Assembly (NCBI GenBank): GCA_964035795.1
Contig: OZ038323.1
Location: 10,658,291 to 10,722,290, forward strand
From: Pterobdella sp. o SKG-2022
Taxonomy: Eukaryota; Annelida; Clitellata; Hirudinida; Piscicolidae
Direction of reading: 5' to 3'
Length of the DNA stretch: 64,000 nucleotides
Positions 62,960-64,000 of the stretch are shown here, piece by piece. Both the position numbers and the translations under genes were made by a program. Below the pieces are notes generated by a model that searched no databases, was not told where the DNA came from, and was given only the letters and a program-made list of their open reading frames with translations. Positions within the stretch are counted from its first letter, which is position 1. Each line of letters begins with the position of its first letter.

Positions 62960-63575
62960 ATGGGGTGTGTAGTTTTTATTTCTATTTAAAACAATAATTT
63001 GATATTAAAAGGATTCTTGGTGTTTTTACTTTCAAGTTTTCATTATATAATAAATGATATCCGTATTGTTTATTGTGTAACCTGATTTCTAATAAACCTT
63101 ACTTCATCCTTAACTTTTTATAGGTGATTATGTAATTATCCAATACCGCAGCGAAGTACCCAGTTTTTCGGTAGAAGCTCACGTTTTCCAAATCGACCCA
63201 AAAACCAAAAAGACTTGGCTCCCTCTTAGTACAAAGGCTGTGCCAGTTTCCTTCTACAGTGATAATAACAATAACAACAGAATCGTCTGCGTTCATGAAA
63301 ATAAGGTATTCGAATATAATGTAATATTCAACATAATGTCTTTTAAAAAAAATGCATTTTAATTTTTTTAAAGTATAAACCCCTTATGTGAAATCATAAT
63401 AACAAAAAAGTTTCACTAGTATCAAAAACAAAACCACACAAAGGTACTCATAAACAGCAGCTTGACAGGCTCGTGCAAGTTCACAAAAACATCCTCAAAG
63501 TTTGGCCAATGGATGGACCAGACTGCTGCTACTGTGTATGGACTTGGCTTTGAACAAGAAACTGATCTTGATAAG
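62960..63575 (+). CDS. HOMER: Homer scaffolding protein, 5' end (EVH1 domain); continues beyond window
   Basis: Homer binds PPxxF ligands (group I mGluR, IP3 and ryanodine receptors, Shank) through its EVH1 domain and tetramerises by a C-terminal coiled coil, which is outside this window. Exon 2 is 63152-63305 and exon 3 is 63444-63575. They encode [50 protein letters not shown] and [16 protein letters not shown], clear matches to Homer. An Asn run replaces the usual residues before RIVCV. The first coding exon is inferred to be five bases, ATGGG at 62960-62964 before GTGTGT. Joined to exon 2 it gives [14 protein letters not shown], parallel to the vertebrate and fly start MGEQPIF. Exons 2 and 3 are secure; exon 1 is inference. 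Confidence 0.9.
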
Positions 63576-64000
63576 GTTGTTATATTTTATTATATCTGTT
63601 TTTATATGATATGAAAATCAGATAGGAATACATTAACTGTTTAAAATAAATGAATAATGGCCTTATTGAAATTTTCAGTTTAATTTTTGAATAAGTCTAT
63701 TCATTTATACACATGTATTTTAAATCTTTGGAAAATATTTTATTAATGATAATATTTGTTTTTATGCCATAACAAATACTTAATGATGATACTGATGATC
63801 TTAGATTATAACTATATTCAAAATTTTTTCTTGATTGTATGAATATACTAAAAAACTGGTGTTTCATAAAATATTTGTCAACAGGGATTTAAAAGTGTTG
63901 TTTGAGATAAGTTGCTCAAGGTTTCAACTAATATTAAAAATAAAAAATATTTCTTAAAATATCAAAATTTCATCATGATTTTGTTTTCATCATAATATTC
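63576..64000 (+). other. Homer intron 3 (start)
   Basis: AT-rich intronic sequence after the exon 3 donor (GTTGTT). No further exon is recognised before the window edge. Confidence 0.7.

Overview
This is an AT-rich, intron-rich genomic window from a multicellular animal, most likely an invertebrate. The evidence is a set of classic metazoan genes (Golgi alpha-mannosidase II, glutamate-cysteine ligase catalytic subunit, AVL9, PLGRKT, Homer) with conventional GT-AG introns, the standard genetic code, LINE-type retrotransposon remains and many long microsatellites. The phylum cannot be fixed from the sequence. No bacterial genes, CRISPR arrays, tRNAs or rRNAs were seen.

Layout. (1) 1-20.4 kb, minus strand: a gene that is almost invisible as isolated ORFs. 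I assemble it from exon phases: a signal-peptide exon (20359-20437, tentative), a large exon with a complete eight-cysteine SUEL/galactose-binding lectin domain interrupted by about 280 extra residues (12666-13901), a single transmembrane exon (3152-3245), and a cytoplasmic-tail exon that runs off the left edge (1-950). Its introns are long and rich in simple repeats. (2) 21.2-26.5 kb: an almost uninterrupted 5.3 kb (GTA)n tract just upstream of that gene's putative first exon. (3) 26.5-30.4 kb: no gene seen. (4) 30.4-40.5 kb, minus: a complete 18-exon Golgi alpha-mannosidase II gene; its fifth intron hosts a decayed LINE in the same orientation. (5) 42.4-52.9 kb, plus: a complete 15-exon GCLC gene, head-to-head with the mannosidase, with three older LINE fragments in its introns. 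(6) 53.5-60.2 kb, plus: a complete 16-exon AVL9 gene with a very large disordered insertion. (7) 61.4-62.6 kb, minus: a complete five-exon PLGRKT homologue, tail-to-tail with AVL9. (8) 62.96 kb to the right edge, plus: the 5' end of Homer (EVH1 domain), head-to-head with PLGRKT, start codons 336 bp apart.

The genes are unrelated housekeeping or signalling functions (N-glycan trimming, glutathione synthesis, late secretory traffic, a mitochondrial/plasma-membrane protein, a postsynaptic-type scaffold, a lectin receptor) and show no operon logic. All exon models were built by eye from reading frame, splice-site phase and remembered family sequence; exon totals divide by three in every complete gene, which supports them. 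The most noteworthy items are the giant trinucleotide tract, the lectin receptor with its split lectin domain, a five-base first coding exon in Homer, the missing C-terminal lysine in PLGRKT, and two LINE copies that both carry YADY instead of YADD at the reverse-transcriptase active site.
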